Assembly (NCBI RefSeq): GCF_043195195.1
Contig: NZ_JBAFWT010000004.1
Span: forward strand, 124,001 to 188,000
Origin: NCEH01 sp043195195
GTDB taxonomy: Bacteria > Pseudomonadota > Alphaproteobacteria > Rhizobiales > Xanthobacteraceae
DNA: 64,000 bases
Reading direction: 5' to 3'
A model generated the notes under the pieces. That model was not told where the DNA came from. It searched no databases and saw only the letters and a program-made list of their open reading frames with translations. A program made the translations under genes and the position numbers. Shown one piece after another: positions 63,992 to 64,000 of the stretch (the first letter of the stretch is position 1; each line of letters starts with the position of its first letter).

Positions 63992-64000
63992 GGCGGGGAG

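Overview
The window is high-GC DNA from an alphaproteobacterium, most likely order Hyphomicrobiales (Rhizobiales), possibly near Xanthobacteraceae. This rests on gene content and order (obgE-proB-proA-nadD-rsfS-rlmH-envC-ctpA, atpHAGDC, ychF-pth-rplY, rplU-rpmA, a HemP-type small protein, and CheB/CheR-kinase fusions). No rRNA is present and genus cannot be decided from the sequence alone.

Layout. 1-2 kb: the end of a YoaK-type membrane protein and a Tat-exported AstE/AspA-type peptidase, with a parS-like inverted repeat between them. 2.1-4.6 kb: an accessory patch with an XRE-ImmA/IrrE + DUF4411 (PIN-like) pair converging on an AbiU2-like HEPN gene. 4.8-12.9 kb: a molybdopterin oxidoreductase, two tandem TerC proteins, ndk, a small secreted protein, a divergent tetR/aldo-keto reductase pair with a clear operator, and a two-gene MaoC operon. 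13-16 kb: housekeeping genes ychF, pth and rplY, with an RHH-PIN toxin-antitoxin-like pair lodged between ychF and pth. 16.2-20.2 kb: a TsdA-like dihaem cytochrome, a tiny lipoprotein and a NitT/TauT-type ABC importer. 20.2-39.3 kb: a largely core block (priA, obgE, proBA, nadD, rsfS, rlmH, envC, ctpA, the F1 ATP synthase operon, rppH, rpmA, rplU, a thioesterase).

A tRNA-Ser(CGA) at 39.4 kb marks a change to accessory content. 39.5-48.2 kb holds a TPC-type P1B ATPase, an ApbE flavin transferase, a PepSY-flavodoxin-FNR reductase, a secreted DUF2271 protein carrying a flavinylation-like motif, an Asp-rich secreted protein, a PepSY protein, and a divergent OmpR/histidine-kinase pair. Together they look like an envelope flavin/electron-transfer module with metal export and its own sensor system. 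An extremely AT-rich stretch (18% GC over 48421-48540) follows. It leads into a single ~1457-residue CheB-CheR-PAS-kinase-REC-REC-LuxR protein, then a DUF3309 peptide, a frameshifted zinc alcohol dehydrogenase, a lone receiver protein and an L-lactate dehydrogenase flanked by two copies of a dispersed repeat.

The right end (57-64 kb, minus strand) has a CbiM-type cobalt permease under a cobalamin riboswitch. Beyond it is a metal-acquisition operon running TonB receptor, PepSY membrane protein, DUF2946, PCu(A)C, SCO, an unknown 78-residue membrane protein and HemP. This suggests copper or iron-chelate uptake tied to loading of respiratory oxidases.

Most promising for novelty are the seven-module chemotaxis/two-component fusion, the flavinylation/P1B/two-component cluster behind tRNA-Ser, and the ImmA/IrrE-DUF4411 + HEPN patch.
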